14,442 nt of DNA from Candidatus Gastranaerophilales bacterium (GCA_947628355.1 CANQZO010000020.1:1-14442); one strand, 5' to 3'; numbered from the stretch's first letter, positions 1 to 8,394 are shown. Notes: generated from the sequence alone by a model not told the origin. A program made the numbers and translations.

Positions 1-1
1 C

Positions 2-583
2 AATAAATTTAAAATGCTGACAACTCCCGATGAAAGCTACCACGGAATAATATATACAGAGGCGTTCAAAAACGCGGCATACATAGCAAAATGCAGAACT
101 CATTTAATAAGAGATTTAGGCTGCTGTATGAGTCCTTTTAACGCTTATTTAACGATGTTAGGACTTGAAACATTGCATGTTAGAATGGACAGACACTGCG
201 AAAATGCACTAAAACTGACCGAACACTTACAAAATCATCCGCATATAAATTTTGTTACATACCCGCTCTTAAAAAGCAGTAAAGATTATGAACTTGCTAA
301 AAAATATTTACCAAAAGGTGCTTCTTCATTGATAGGTTTTGGAGTAGACGGCGACGGAACAAAATTTATAGAGGCATTAAAATTATTTATTCATGCAACT
401 AATCTGGGTGATGTACGCTCTATTATTACATATCCCGCAGGAACAACCCACAGACAGCTCACTGATGAGCAAAAAATTCAAGCGGGAATTACTAATGATT
501 ATATGCGCGCTTCTGTCGGACTTGAGAATATTGACGATATTATAGAAGACATAGATAGTGCAATAGAAATATCGAGAAAATGA
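2..583 (+). CDS. metY: O-acetylhomoserine sulfhydrylase (MetY), C-terminal part, 5' end outside window
   Basis: This is the C-terminal part (about 193 residues of a family usually near 430) of a PLP-dependent Cys/Met-metabolism enzyme. The frame stays open to the window edge, so the Met at 14 is internal. MetY makes homocysteine from O-acetylhomoserine and sulfide in the cytosol. Visible family signatures are TPDESYHG right after the missing PLP-lysine region, the SPFNAYLTMLGLETL helix, and the C-terminal block LGDVRSIITYPAGTTH...QAGITNDYMRASVGLENIDDI, which binds the substrate carboxylate through its Arg. The stop codon overlaps the metX start (ATGA), so the two are translationally coupled, and metX supplies the acetylated substrate. 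The catalytic Lys lies upstream of the window. A cystathionine gamma-synthase-like relative is possible, but SPFNAYL and the metX context favour MetY. Confidence 0.9.
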   Translation, partial: NKFKMLTTPDESYHGIIYTEAFKNAAYIAKCRTHLIRDLGCCMSPFNAYLTMLGLETLHVRMDRHCENALKLTEHLQNHPHINFVTYPLLKSSKDYELAKKYLPKGASSLIGFGVDGDGTKFIEALKLFIHATNLGDVRSIITYPAGTTHRQLTDEQKIQAGITNDYMRASVGLENIDDIIEDIDSAIEISRK

Positions 584-1713
584 GCAATGTAGGAATTGTT
601 AAAACTCAATATTATACAATAGATGAAAATATTGAACTTGAAAGCGGAGTTGAATTTTCACCCGTCACCGTTGCTTATGAAACATACGGAACTCTTAACG
701 AAAATGCAGATAACGCAATATTAATAATTCATGCCTTGACAGGCGACGCTCACGCCGCAGGATATAGAAGCGAAGATGATAAGAAAGCAGGCTGGTGGGA
801 TGAGTTAATAGGTCCTGATAAGCCGTTTGATACCAATAAGTATTTTGTAGTCTGCACAAATATTTTCGGAGGCTGCAGCGGGACAACAGGTCCCTCAAGC
901 ATTAATCATAATACGGGAAAGCCTTACGGAATATCATTCCCCGTATTTACTATTGAAGATACAATAAAAATTCAAAAGAAAGTTCTCGATTATCTCGGAG
1001 TTAAAAGTTTGTATTCCGTTGCAGGCGGTTCAATGGGCGGTATGCAGGCAATGCAGTTTTCAATTACATATCCGGATTTTGTAAAATCAGCAATATTAAT
1101 TGCAACCACATCTAAATTATCACCGCAGGCAATAGCCTTTAACGCAGTCGGAAGAAACTCTATAATTTCAGACCCCGCTTGGAATAACGGCGATTATTAT
1201 GATAAAGAAATTAAACCCGACAGAGGTTTATCTATTGCCAGAATGATAGGTCATATTACCTACCTTTGCGAAGAAGCCATGTATAATAAATTCGGAAGAA
1301 GACTGCAAAATAAAGAACATTATGATTTTAATTTTGATATAGATTTTCAAGTGGAGAGTTATTTAAAGCACCAAGGACAGATTTTCGTCGACAGATTTGA
1401 CGCAAACAGCTATCTGTACATAACTAAAGCTGTTGATTATTTTGACCTTGAAAACAAATACGGCTCGCTTGAAAATGCCTTTAAACTCACGAAATCAAAG
1501 TTCCTTATTATTTCTTTTGACTCCGATTGGCTGTTTCCCTCATCACAGGCAAAAGAAATCGTAAATGCTTTAATGCGGTTAAACAAAGATGTTTCATACT
1601 GCGAAATAAAATCACCCTGCGGGCATGACGCATTTTTGCTTGAATATGACGTTCAAAGCAAAATAATCGGAAGTTTTCTAAACAATCATATTAAAGGAGA
1701 TAATAATGGATAA
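580..1713 (+). CDS. metX: homoserine O-acetyltransferase (MetX)
   Basis: Alpha/beta-hydrolase-fold enzyme of 377 residues (family about 350-380) that transfers acetyl from acetyl-CoA to homoserine, the committed step of methionine synthesis. The nucleophile Ser151 lies in the elbow GGSMGGMQ. Asp316 (SFDSDWLFP) and His349 (CGHDAF) complete the triad; their 33-residue spacing is the one known from characterised MetX. The N-terminal HALTGDAHAAG and the NIFGGCSGTTGPSS block are typical of the family. The start overlaps the metY stop by four bases (ATGA), and the 3' end overlaps metW by eight bases. The metY-metX-metW order gives the activation and sulfhydrylation steps in one operon. Some MetX-like proteins use succinyl-CoA or serine, but the MetW partner and the sequence make the acetyl-homoserine role most likely. 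Confidence 0.95.
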   Translation: MSNVGIVKTQYYTIDENIELESGVEFSPVTVAYETYGTLNENADNAILIIHALTGDAHAAGYRSEDDKKAGWWDELIGPDKPFDTNKYFVVCTNIFGGCSGTTGPSSINHNTGKPYGISFPVFTIEDTIKIQKKVLDYLGVKSLYSVAGGSMGGMQAMQFSITYPDFVKSAILIATTSKLSPQAIAFNAVGRNSIISDPAWNNGDYYDKEIKPDRGLSIARMIGHITYLCEEAMYNKFGRRLQNKEHYDFNFDIDFQVESYLKHQGQIFVDRFDANSYLYITKAVDYFDLENKYGSLENAFKLTKSKFLIISFDSDWLFPSSQAKEIVNALMRLNKDVSYCEIKSPCGHDAFLLEYDVQSKIIGSFLNNHIKGDNNG

Positions 1714-2335
1714 TCACTACACACAATCAAAAGGACTCCATGTAAATTATTCATTAATATCCGACATGATAGAAAACGGCGCAAAGGTTTTAGATTTAGG
1801 CTGCGGAGACGGTTATTTGCTTGAGCTGTTGAAAAGAAGTAAAAATATAATAGGGAGCGGGATTGAAATATCTCAAGAACAGGTAATATCCTGCCTTGAA
1901 AAAGGTTTATCCGTAATTCAAGGGGATATTGATGCGGGTTTAAAACAATTTACGGATAAATCTTATGACTATGTAATTTTAAATCAAACCTTGCAGTCTG
2001 TATGCAATCCCGAATTTGTTTTAGATGAAATGCTGAGAGTAGGGAAAAAATGTATTGTTAGTTTTCCTAATTTTGCATATTGGAGAATAAGATTCAGATT
2101 TTTCTTCACGGGTAATATGCCCAAATCAAAAGTATTACCGTTTGAATGGTACAATACTCCCAATATTCATCTTTTAACAATTAAAGACTTTTTTGAATAT
2201 TCGCAAATACATAACATAAAAATACTTCAAGGAATTTATACAACAAGAGCAACTGTTCGCAAAGGCATACAATACAATATTTTCTCTAATCTGCTTGCGG
2301 AAGAAGCAATATTTATCATCGCAAATGAAGGTTAA
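1706..2335 (+). CDS. metW: MetW, methyltransferase-like partner of MetX
   Basis: Protein of 209 residues belonging to the MetW family, a class I methyltransferase fold found next to metX. Motif I (VLDLGCGDG, residues 28-36), the acidic strand-2 end (GIEIS), and the typical MetW blocks [32 protein letters not shown] and [17 protein letters not shown] are present. In other bacteria MetW associates with MetX and is needed for full homoserine acetylation; a methyl-transfer reaction of its own is not established. The start is set by AAAGGAGA at 1693-1700, inside the 3' end of metX, five bases before ATG. The gene ends convergently with trpB, sharing the TTAA at 2332-2335, which leaves no room for a conventional terminator between them. 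Confidence 0.93.
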   Translation: MDNHYTQSKGLHVNYSLISDMIENGAKVLDLGCGDGYLLELLKRSKNIIGSGIEISQEQVISCLEKGLSVIQGDIDAGLKQFTDKSYDYVILNQTLQSVCNPEFVLDEMLRVGKKCIVSFPNFAYWRIRFRFFFTGNMPKSKVLPFEWYNTPNIHLLTIKDFFEYSQIHNIKILQGIYTTRATVRKGIQYNIFSNLLAEEAIFIIANEG

Positions 2336-3522
2336 TTTTTCGGATAACGATTAATAACAAAATCAATATCCTTGTCGCCTCTGCCCGATAAATTAACTAA
2401 AATATTTTTATTTTCTGCTTCTTTTGATAATTTAAACGCATAAGCAAGTGCATGCGAGCTTTCAAGCGCAGGGATTATTCCCTCCAGTTCGGATAACTCA
2501 TAAAAGGCATTTATGGCTTCATTATCATTAACCGTAACATATTTAACTCTGCCTATATCGTTTAAATAACAATGTTTAGGTCCGACTCCCGGGTAATCGA
2601 GTCCGCTTGCCACACTGTATGCATTTAAAATATTCCCGTTTTTATCTTGAAGCAGTTTACATTTAAACCCGTGTAATATTCCGTCTTTTCCGAAAGTAAT
2701 ACTTGCCGCATTTTCCCCTGCACGTTCACCTTTTCCCAATGGTTCAACTCCGTATATTTCAACAGACTCATCATTTAAAAATCCGTTAAATAATCCTATA
2801 GAATTTGAACCTCCGCCAACGCAAGCTATAATCGCATCAGGTAATACTCCTTTTTGTTCAACAAATTGGCGTCGTGCTTCTTTTCCTACAATTGACTGAA
2901 AATACTCTACAATCATTGGGAAAGGATGAGGACCTACAACTGAACCTATTGCATACATTACATTTTTGTAGTCATTTATATATGCTTTAAATGCTTCATC
3001 AACTGCCTCTTTCAGCGTTCCCGCCCCGCTTTTTACGGATATTACTTTTGCTTTTAATATCTTCATTCTATCAACATTCGGTTTCTCTTTTTGAATATCC
3101 GTTTCGCCCATATATATATCACATTCAAGTCCCAATAAAGCCGCCGCTGTAGCAAGAGCTACACCATGCTGACCTGCACCTGTCTCCGCTATTACTTTTT
3201 TCTTGCCCATTCTTTTTGCAAGCATTACTTCACCAAGACAGTGGTTTATTTTATGAGCCCCCGTATGATTTAAATCTTCCCGCTTTAAATATATGTTGTT
3301 TTTGTATTTCTTTGAAAGATTTTCGGCATAATATACGGGACTCGGACGGCCTACATAGTTTGTTAATAAATAATTTAACTTATTATTGAACTCTATATCT
3401 TCTTTAGCTTCTATAAACGCTTTTTCTATTCTGTTAAATTCCTGCTTTAATTCATCAGAAATATACTGACCGCCATAATTGCCAAAATATCCGTTTTTAT
3501 CGGGTAATATGTTTTTTTCCAT
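2332..3522 (-). CDS. trpB: tryptophan synthase beta chain (TrpB)
   Basis: Protein of 396 residues, full length for TrpB1-type beta chains. It condenses indole with serine to tryptophan using PLP. PLP-Lys91 lies in HTGAHKIN, the catalytic Glu113 in AETGAGQHG (22 residues later, as in E. coli K87/E109), the phosphate-binding GGGSN at 236-240, and the C-terminal LSGRGDKD is intact. The N-terminal [10 protein letters not shown], a region near the alpha-subunit contact in known complexes, is conserved. ATG at 3522 has AAGGAG (3530-3535) seven bases upstream, inside trpR. No trpA or other trp gene is next to it, so locally the gene looks suited to use of free indole; trpA may lie elsewhere in the genome. 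It is probably controlled by the upstream trpR through the operator at 3799-3818. Confidence 0.95.
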   Translation of the reverse strand: MEKNILPDKNGYFGNYGGQYISDELKQEFNRIEKAFIEAKEDIEFNNKLNYLLTNYVGRPSPVYYAENLSKKYKNNIYLKREDLNHTGAHKINHCLGEVMLAKRMGKKKVIAETGAGQHGVALATAAALLGLECDIYMGETDIQKEKPNVDRMKILKAKVISVKSGAGTLKEAVDEAFKAYINDYKNVMYAIGSVVGPHPFPMIVEYFQSIVGKEARRQFVEQKGVLPDAIIACVGGGSNSIGLFNGFLNDESVEIYGVEPLGKGERAGENAASITFGKDGILHGFKCKLLQDKNGNILNAYSVASGLDYPGVGPKHCYLNDIGRVKYVTVNDNEAINAFYELSELEGIIPALESSHALAYAFKLSKEAENKNILVNLSGRGDKDIDFVINRYPKN

Positions 3523-3790
3523 TATTATTCTCCTTATTAAAATGCTTATATACGATTGAATTTTTATCTTTTAAGATTTTAGCTCCGCGGGTAATTTTAC
3601 ATAAACTGACATTCAGCTGTTTTGCTATATCACGCTGAGTTAACCCCTCTGACAACATGGATAAAATTCGCCATCGCTTTGATAATAAGGATATTTCATC
3701 TTTCGTAAATATTTCATCAAAAAGTTTTTCAACTTCCCTTTTTGATTTCATTTTTATAATAATTTTTGACAATTCTTCAAGTTCACTCAT
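3497..3790 (-). CDS. trpR: Trp repressor family protein (TrpR)
   Basis: Small helical DNA-binding protein of 97 residues, the usual TrpR/YerC size. The helix-turn-helix spans about 51-70 ([19 protein letters not shown]). ITRG matches the E. coli recognition-helix end, where Arg84 contacts the corepressor (Arg68 here), and Arg39 corresponds to E. coli Arg54. The turn before the HTH is one residue shorter than in E. coli TrpR, as in YerC-type proteins, so it sits between the two. It overlaps trpB by 26 bases; the last dozen residues (Asn/Lys-rich) are read across the trpB SD and start and may be little more than a coupling tail. A near-consensus promoter and a palindrome lie directly upstream, which suggests autoregulation. 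No good SD precedes the ATG; the roughly 20-base leader is A-rich. Tryptophan dependence is inferred from trpB linkage. Confidence 0.85.
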   Translation of the reverse strand: MSELEELSKIIIKMKSKREVEKLFDEIFTKDEISLLSKRWRILSMLSEGLTQRDIAKQLNVSLCKITRGAKILKDKNSIVYKHFNKENNNGKKHITR

Positions 3791-3798
3791 TTTATTTT

Positions 3799-3818
3799 TG
3801 TTTCTATTTATAGAAACA
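3799..3818. promoter_or_regulatory. candidate TrpR operator (perfect palindrome)
   Basis: TGTTTCTATTTATAGAAACA is a perfect 9+2+9 inverted repeat lying between the -10 box of the trpR promoter and the trpR start. It covers the expected transcription start, where repressor binding would block initiation. The CTA/TAG inner half-sites recall the CTAG-centred E. coli trp operators, but the match is partial. Assignment to TrpR is inferred from position. Confidence 0.65.
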
Positions 3819-3847
3819 AGTATAATAAATTTTTAAAATCTTGTCAA
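3819..3847 (-). promoter_or_regulatory. sigma-70 promoter of trpR-trpB
   Basis: On the minus strand, TTGACA (3842-3847, perfect -35) is followed after exactly 17 bases by TATACT (3819-3824, -10, five of six consensus). Initiation is expected near 3812, inside the palindrome at 3799-3818, giving a leader of about 20 bases before the trpR ATG. This is the strongest promoter-like sequence I found in the window. Confidence 0.8.
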
Positions 3848-3921
3848 TTAATAAATATCACTTAAATTGCATATTAAATATTTTATTTATAAAATAAAGA
3901 AAGAAATGAAAGGATTTGACA

Positions 3922-5166
3922 ATGCAAATAATACCTATAAATGCAATTATATATAATCAGGAAAAAGTAAATATGAAAGATGTAATTGCACCTCCTTATG
4001 ACGTTATAAATGAAGAATATCAAAGTGACCTCTATAACAGAAGTGAATATAACATAATAAGGTTAATACTCTCAAGAGCAAAAGACAGATACGCTGACGC
4101 AAAAGAAAATTTTGAAAAATGGCAGGATGAGGGTGTATTACAAAAAACAAAAAAGCCTGCAATATTTTATATTATTCAAAAATATACTGCCGAAAACGGC
4201 AGACATATTGAGCGCAGAGGTTTTATTGCCTGCAATGAAATACAAGATTTTTCTCTTAAAAATATTTTGCCTCACGAATATACAATGAGCGGACCAAAGC
4301 AGGACAGGTTAAATTTAGTGACTGCAACAGGCGCTTTTTTCTCGCAAATATTTATGGTTTATAACGATGAACAAAAATTGCTGGAGAAAAAAGTTTTTTC
4401 AAAATATGAAGCCTCAACACCTTTTATTGATGTAAATGATGATAACGGGGTAGAAAATATTGTATGGATTATTGATGACGAACAAGACATTAATATTATT
4501 CAAGAGGTAATGAAGGATAAAAAACTGTTAATAGCTGACGGGCATCACAGGTATGAAACATCAATGAATTATTCAAAATTACACCCCGATAATGAATATG
4601 CAAAATATGTAATGAGCTATTTTACAAATGCTTCGGATGAAAATCTTGTTATTTATCCTACTCACAGAATTATAGAAAAATATTTTGAACCTGGTGAAAT
4701 TTTAAACTGCGTTAAAAAATACTATGATATTGAAATTCTAAAATCTAAAGAAGAATTTTTAAATAAAATAGAGCAAGAAAATAAAAACCAAATAACAACA
4801 GGTTTAATTCTAAAAAATGACGAAAACTATTACGTTTTAAAATTAAAATCCGGAGTCGAAAAAACAATACAACAGCCAAAAGAACTTCAAGAGCTTGATT
4901 TAACAGTTTTGCATGAACTTATTTTAAAAAAAGAACTTGGATATTCACAGGAAGAACTTATGGCTCAAGACGGAATAAAATACGAGAAGCAGGAAAAAAC
5001 TGCATTTAATTCGGTTAAAAAGAATGCAAGCGCCTGCTTTATTATGGCATATCCTAAAATGAGCGATATTCTTAAAATATCATCGGCGGGCTACAGAATG
5101 CCTCAAAAATCAACATATTTTTATCCCAAACTGCTTTCCGGAATTGTAATAAATAAATTAACATAA
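3922..5166 (+). CDS. DUF1015 family protein
   Basis: Protein of 414 residues, typical of full-length DUF1015 proteins, which are mostly uncharacterised cytosolic proteins. Family hallmarks in order are APPYDVI (23-29), the N.IRLIL segment, GFIACNEIQDF, the PHEYT block (near 117-121) with KQDRLNL, and the strongly conserved ADGHHRYETSMNY (205-217), whose His-His-Arg cluster suggests an active or ligand site. Start choice: a TTG at 3916 is in frame, but AAAGGA at 3909-3914 lies seven bases before the ATG at 3922, so ATG is preferred. It diverges from trpR across 131 bases; only a weak -35/-10 pair (TTGCAT at 3867, TATAAA at 3888, 15-base spacer) is visible on this side. The reaction is unknown; some annotations link the family to small-molecule kinases, which I cannot test here. 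Confidence 0.88.
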   Translation: MQIIPINAIIYNQEKVNMKDVIAPPYDVINEEYQSDLYNRSEYNIIRLILSRAKDRYADAKENFEKWQDEGVLQKTKKPAIFYIIQKYTAENGRHIERRGFIACNEIQDFSLKNILPHEYTMSGPKQDRLNLVTATGAFFSQIFMVYNDEQKLLEKKVFSKYEASTPFIDVNDDNGVENIVWIIDDEQDINIIQEVMKDKKLLIADGHHRYETSMNYSKLHPDNEYAKYVMSYFTNASDENLVIYPTHRIIEKYFEPGEILNCVKKYYDIEILKSKEEFLNKIEQENKNQITTGLILKNDENYYVLKLKSGVEKTIQQPKELQELDLTVLHELILKKELGYSQEELMAQDGIKYEKQEKTAFNSVKKNASACFIMAYPKMSDILKISSAGYRMPQKSTYFYPKLLSGIVINKLT

Positions 5167-5228
5167 AATTTTCTAAAGTTTTAAAAATTTGTGCCGATAA
5201 TACATATATACAATTAGGAATGTTTAAT

Positions 5229-7778
5229 ATGGAAATCAACAAAAACGAATTTGTAAAACAAATTCATCAATGTAATGCAGATAATTGCAGTAAAAATAAC
5301 ACCCAAAAACATATCGGCGAAATAAACGGTAAAGCAAGCTCACTTGAGGCTATGTCTTCATACGGAAAAGCACAAATCGGATTGAGTTTTTGCGGAAACT
5401 TAAACTCAAAAAGAGAAGCGCTTTGTGAAAAAATTAATCGATTAACAAGCAAATATGAAGCCGAATGGAGCGGGAGCGAAGACGGTAAAAATGATTTTAT
5501 ATCTGCTTTAATATCATTAAAAGACACTGTTTCAGATATTTTTGATGAAGATGTTATTGACAGTTTAACAAATTGTTATCTGCTAAATACATATACCGGT
5601 GATACTCTTGTTAAATTATTAGATAAAACAAGATATCCGAAAATTTCCGAAAAAGATTTAATTAAAATTTTTGAATACACAACAGCAAATAATAATGATG
5701 TTCTTAATAAATTGCTTGATTGTCAAGAAACAAACGGAGAATATAGATTTGGAGGTAATATATTAGCAGTTATAGTGCAAAGTTACACTCCCGAAAAAAG
5801 TGAAATATTAGAAACTTTACTTAATGAAAAAGTTGAAAATAATCATTACAGATTTAATGAAAATGAAATTTACACTTTATACAGAAGAACTACACCTGAA
5901 ACAAAACAGGTGCTTGAAAAATTAATTGCTGATACTAATCCAAACGGTATGTATAGATTTACGGAAGACGACATAGGTCTGATAATGCTATCCGTAAATC
6001 CGAAAAATGTAGACTTCGCTTTAGCAGTTATCGAAAGTAAAGGCGCAGATAATAAATACAGATTGTCAAAAAATATGCTTGTTAGTTTGTTTACTAATGA
6101 GGGCCACGAATTATTAGACAGTGAATTATTAAAAAATTACACTCAGACTGATATTCAAAATGCACAAAAAAGACTTGATGAACAAGAAGCAATTATGTTT
6201 AAAAATCCTCAACTTTATGTAAACGGATTATTTGACTCTAACAAACAAATGCAGAATGAAATATCATGGTTTTTAAGTAAAAATTTTGTTTCATTAATGA
6301 TTTTTTCACTAATATATAGCAAAGAAGATATTAACAATTTAATGGGTATGCGATTTAATGATGCCGAAGACTATCTAAATAAATTAAAAATAATAAATCA
6401 AAAAAACGGACTAAATTTATTAAAAGATTTAATATCGTCTAAAGATAAAGACGGAAAACCTTTTAATTCATCGACGAAAATTGCATTTATAGACATTCTT
6501 AGCTGCTATTTTAATAATAATATTGACACTTCCTTAATAAGTGAAATGATTAAAAATGAAAGAGTTGATGTTGAAGAAATAGAAACTGATTTGCTCAGTA
6601 AAATACTTGAAAAATGCGGTTTATCAGAAGAAGAATTAAACAAAATTTCATTAGAAGACCTTAAAAAGTGGGATATTCGGTATATTCATTTTCTTGCTCA
6701 AGAAGTAAATTCATCAAAAGAGTTAAAAGATTTAATAAAAGCCGCTTGTTTGTTAAACATTAAAGATTATATTTCTGATGAAACAAATCCGTATGGATTA
6801 GTCAATAAAAAAACTCAAACGGCATATACACAAGCGGGAATAGACTATAACAAATGGTTAAATCCCAACCCTGCATATAATAAACATTTTGAAGCAATTA
6901 ATAAAAACACTCAGCAGCTCAAGCAAATATGCGAACAATTAGCGGAGGATATAGAAACACTTAGAAAAACTCCGGCTAAATCATTTGTAGATAAACAACT
7001 TTCCAAATATATTTTTGATAACGAATTTTATATTCCGAATGAAAATTATACAAGCAAAGCAAAATTAGCTGAGTTTTTATCAAGTATAATAAAACAATTA
7101 GACCCGGTTTTTAAACGGGCGGAAATGAATATTGATAATCCTCAAAAATCAAACAATGCAAGAAATACGCTGACAATAAAAGCTCATTTACTGGAGCACT
7201 ATGAAAGTGCACTGCAGGCGGATGAGAATAATAAAAAAGCTAAAGCTATGAATTTAACAATTAAAATGTGGGATAGATTTCCGCAAAAAGATTTATTCCA
7301 AGGAAATTACTCTACGTGCTGCATAGGAATGGGGAGAGGCAACGGTTCGGCAATGACTCATTACCTGCTTAATACCGCATTTAATATGATAGAATTAGTT
7401 GATAATAATACAGGTAAACCTATCGGAAACGCATTATGCTACTTTGTAACAGATAAAAACGGCAAACCCGCTTTCGTAATTGATAATATAGAAATTAAAA
7501 ATTCCGAAATCCCCTCTGAAGAAGCAGGAATAAAATTAAGAAATTCAATAACTGAATATGCTTCAAGTTTTGTAAAAGATGTAACCGGTAATAACGATAT
7601 TCCTATCTACATGTCAAGCAAATATAACGATGTTCCCTGCAAAGACTTAAAACCTGTTACTGAAGAATTTTGTTTACTCGGAGATACAGACTGCAAAGAA
7701 ATATATATGGACGCATATCTTGGCTGGACAGATAAAGACGACTACAAGAAATCTCTTAATTTATTACAGCTTAAATAA
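5229..7778 (+). CDS. large hypothetical protein with 35-residue repeats and Cys/Gly-rich C-terminal domain
   Basis: I do not recognise this 849-residue protein as a named family. There is no signal peptide. The N-terminus (1-70) is polar with a short motif GLSFCGNL (51-58). Residues about 137-310 form a helical repeat with Tyr-Arg-Phe/Leu at 172, 207, 242 and 277, a period of exactly 35. The middle (300-670) is Lys/Glu/Asn-rich, probably helical, with a short hydrophobic stretch near 345-362 (WFLSKNFVSLMIFSLIY) too interrupted to call a membrane anchor. The C-terminal domain (about 675-849) looks globular: WDRFPQKDLFQGNYSTCCIGMG, then ELVDNNTGKPIGNALCYF and FVIDNIEI, a strand pattern loosely like a GNAT-type acyltransferase, ending with SKYNDVP. 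Start: AGGA at 5216-5219 is one base from ATG 5220 but nine from ATG 5229, so the latter is chosen. Function unknown; helical repeats joined to a Cys-bearing domain could suit protein-protein recognition plus catalysis. Confidence 0.8.
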   Translation: MEINKNEFVKQIHQCNADNCSKNNTQKHIGEINGKASSLEAMSSYGKAQIGLSFCGNLNSKREALCEKINRLTSKYEAEWSGSEDGKNDFISALISLKDTVSDIFDEDVIDSLTNCYLLNTYTGDTLVKLLDKTRYPKISEKDLIKIFEYTTANNNDVLNKLLDCQETNGEYRFGGNILAVIVQSYTPEKSEILETLLNEKVENNHYRFNENEIYTLYRRTTPETKQVLEKLIADTNPNGMYRFTEDDIGLIMLSVNPKNVDFALAVIESKGADNKYRLSKNMLVSLFTNEGHELLDSELLKNYTQTDIQNAQKRLDEQEAIMFKNPQLYVNGLFDSNKQMQNEISWFLSKNFVSLMIFSLIYSKEDINNLMGMRFNDAEDYLNKLKIINQKNGLNLLKDLISSKDKDGKPFNSSTKIAFIDILSCYFNNNIDTSLISEMIKNERVDVEEIETDLLSKILEKCGLSEEELNKISLEDLKKWDIRYIHFLAQEVNSSKELKDLIKAACLLNIKDYISDETNPYGLVNKKTQTAYTQAGIDYNKWLNPNPAYNKHFEAINKNTQQLKQICEQLAEDIETLRKTPAKSFVDKQLSKYIFDNEFYIPNENYTSKAKLAEFLSSIIKQLDPVFKRAEMNIDNPQKSNNARNTLTIKAHLLEHYESALQADENNKKAKAMNLTIKMWDRFPQKDLFQGNYSTCCIGMGRGNGSAMTHYLLNTAFNMIELVDNNTGKPIGNALCYFVTDKNGKPAFVIDNIEIKNSEIPSEEAGIKLRNSITEYASSFVKDVTGNNDIPIYMSSKYNDVPCKDLKPVTEEFCLLGDTDCKEIYMDAYLGWTDKDDYKKSLNLLQLK
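5742..6056 (+). repeat. 105-bp in-frame protein repeat, three full units plus flanking partial units
   Basis: Within the 849-residue protein, units begin at Tyr172, Tyr207 and Tyr242, and a fourth, shorter one at Tyr277, all exactly 35 residues apart. The consensus is Y-R-F-x4-I-x2-I-x4-(T/N)-P-x5-(V/L)-L-x2-L/I, ending in Asn-Gly or a similar turn, as expected of a helix-turn-helix hairpin solenoid. A diverged unit precedes them (YPKISEKDL near 136). The DNA copies have diverged, so this is an old protein repeat and not recent DNA duplication. Confidence 0.8.
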
Positions 7779-7806
7779 TAAAGTTATTTATTAAATTTTC
7801 TCATTT

Positions 7807-8202
7807 TTATCCGCGGCAATTATGTCCATCACCGTGGTGATGACAATGTTTGTGGTCACTTCCCTCACCGGCGCATGAGTTCATTCCTGTTTCAAGAGTA
7901 TTAGATAAGTATTTCTCAATTACTTCTCTAATCGGTAATTCGGGACACCCAGAAATTACTTCAATACCGTTTTGCATAAATGACATTAAGGGTCCTGAGC
8001 CCATTCCTCCTGCTAATACCTTGCTTACACCTTGTTGTGCTATCCAATTTGTACTATGACAAGATATTCCTTCTTCCGGTACTTTTTCTTCAATATTTAA
8101 TATTTCTTGTGTATTCGGATTTACTTCAGCGATTGTAAATGAATCACAATGACCAAAATGCCCGCATAACCTGCCCTCGCTTGTAGGAATACATATTTTC
8201 AT
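7807..8202 (-). CDS. NifX/NifB-like (dinitrogenase iron-molybdenum cofactor family) protein
   Basis: Small cytosolic protein of 131 residues with the NifX/NifB C-terminal ribonuclease-H-like fold that carries metal clusters. Motifs are GRLCGHFGHCDSF (10-22), the conserved turn GGMGSGP (65-71) and GIEVISGC (79-86). The tail (110-131) is rich in Cys and His and could bind metal ions. Start: a frame extension reaches TTG at 8226, but AAAGGAG lies inside that extension seven to eight bases before the ATG at 8202, so ATG is the start. No nif genes are present; stand-alone members occur in many non-diazotrophs and are thought to act in Fe-S or Mo/Fe cluster handling. It converges with the 849-residue protein gene (28-base gap with an AT-only hairpin at best). 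Confidence 0.88.
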   Translation of the reverse strand: MKICIPTSEGRLCGHFGHCDSFTIAEVNPNTQEILNIEEKVPEEGISCHSTNWIAQQGVSKVLAGGMGSGPLMSFMQNGIEVISGCPELPIREVIEKYLSNTLETGMNSCAGEGSDHKHCHHHGDGHNCRG

Positions 8203-8394
8203 AAATTTATCTCCTTTAATTTTCAATATTGCAATTTTATCACATTTTTTACGGAATGCTGTTGATTAATATAAGTTTAAGACAAAATAATATATAATAA
8301 AACAGTAATTTTACATAAATCATTATTTTTTTAAAGTAACAGTCCGTTTGATAATCTTCAACAGTAAATTTTATTTCTAATAGCAAAAAGTTTT

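Noticed and set aside
7779..7806. Bidirectional terminator between the 849-residue protein gene and the NifX-like gene
   Set aside because: Only an AT-only stem of about six pairs can form, too weak to support the call.
7807..8202. Nitrogen-fixation locus
   Set aside because: Only a stand-alone NifX/NifB-like small protein is present; no nifHDK, nifB radical-SAM part or nifEN is visible.
8293..8298. TATAAT as promoter of the methyltransferase gene
   Set aside because: No -35 box at 16-18 bases; in this AT-rich spacer the hexamer is expected by chance.
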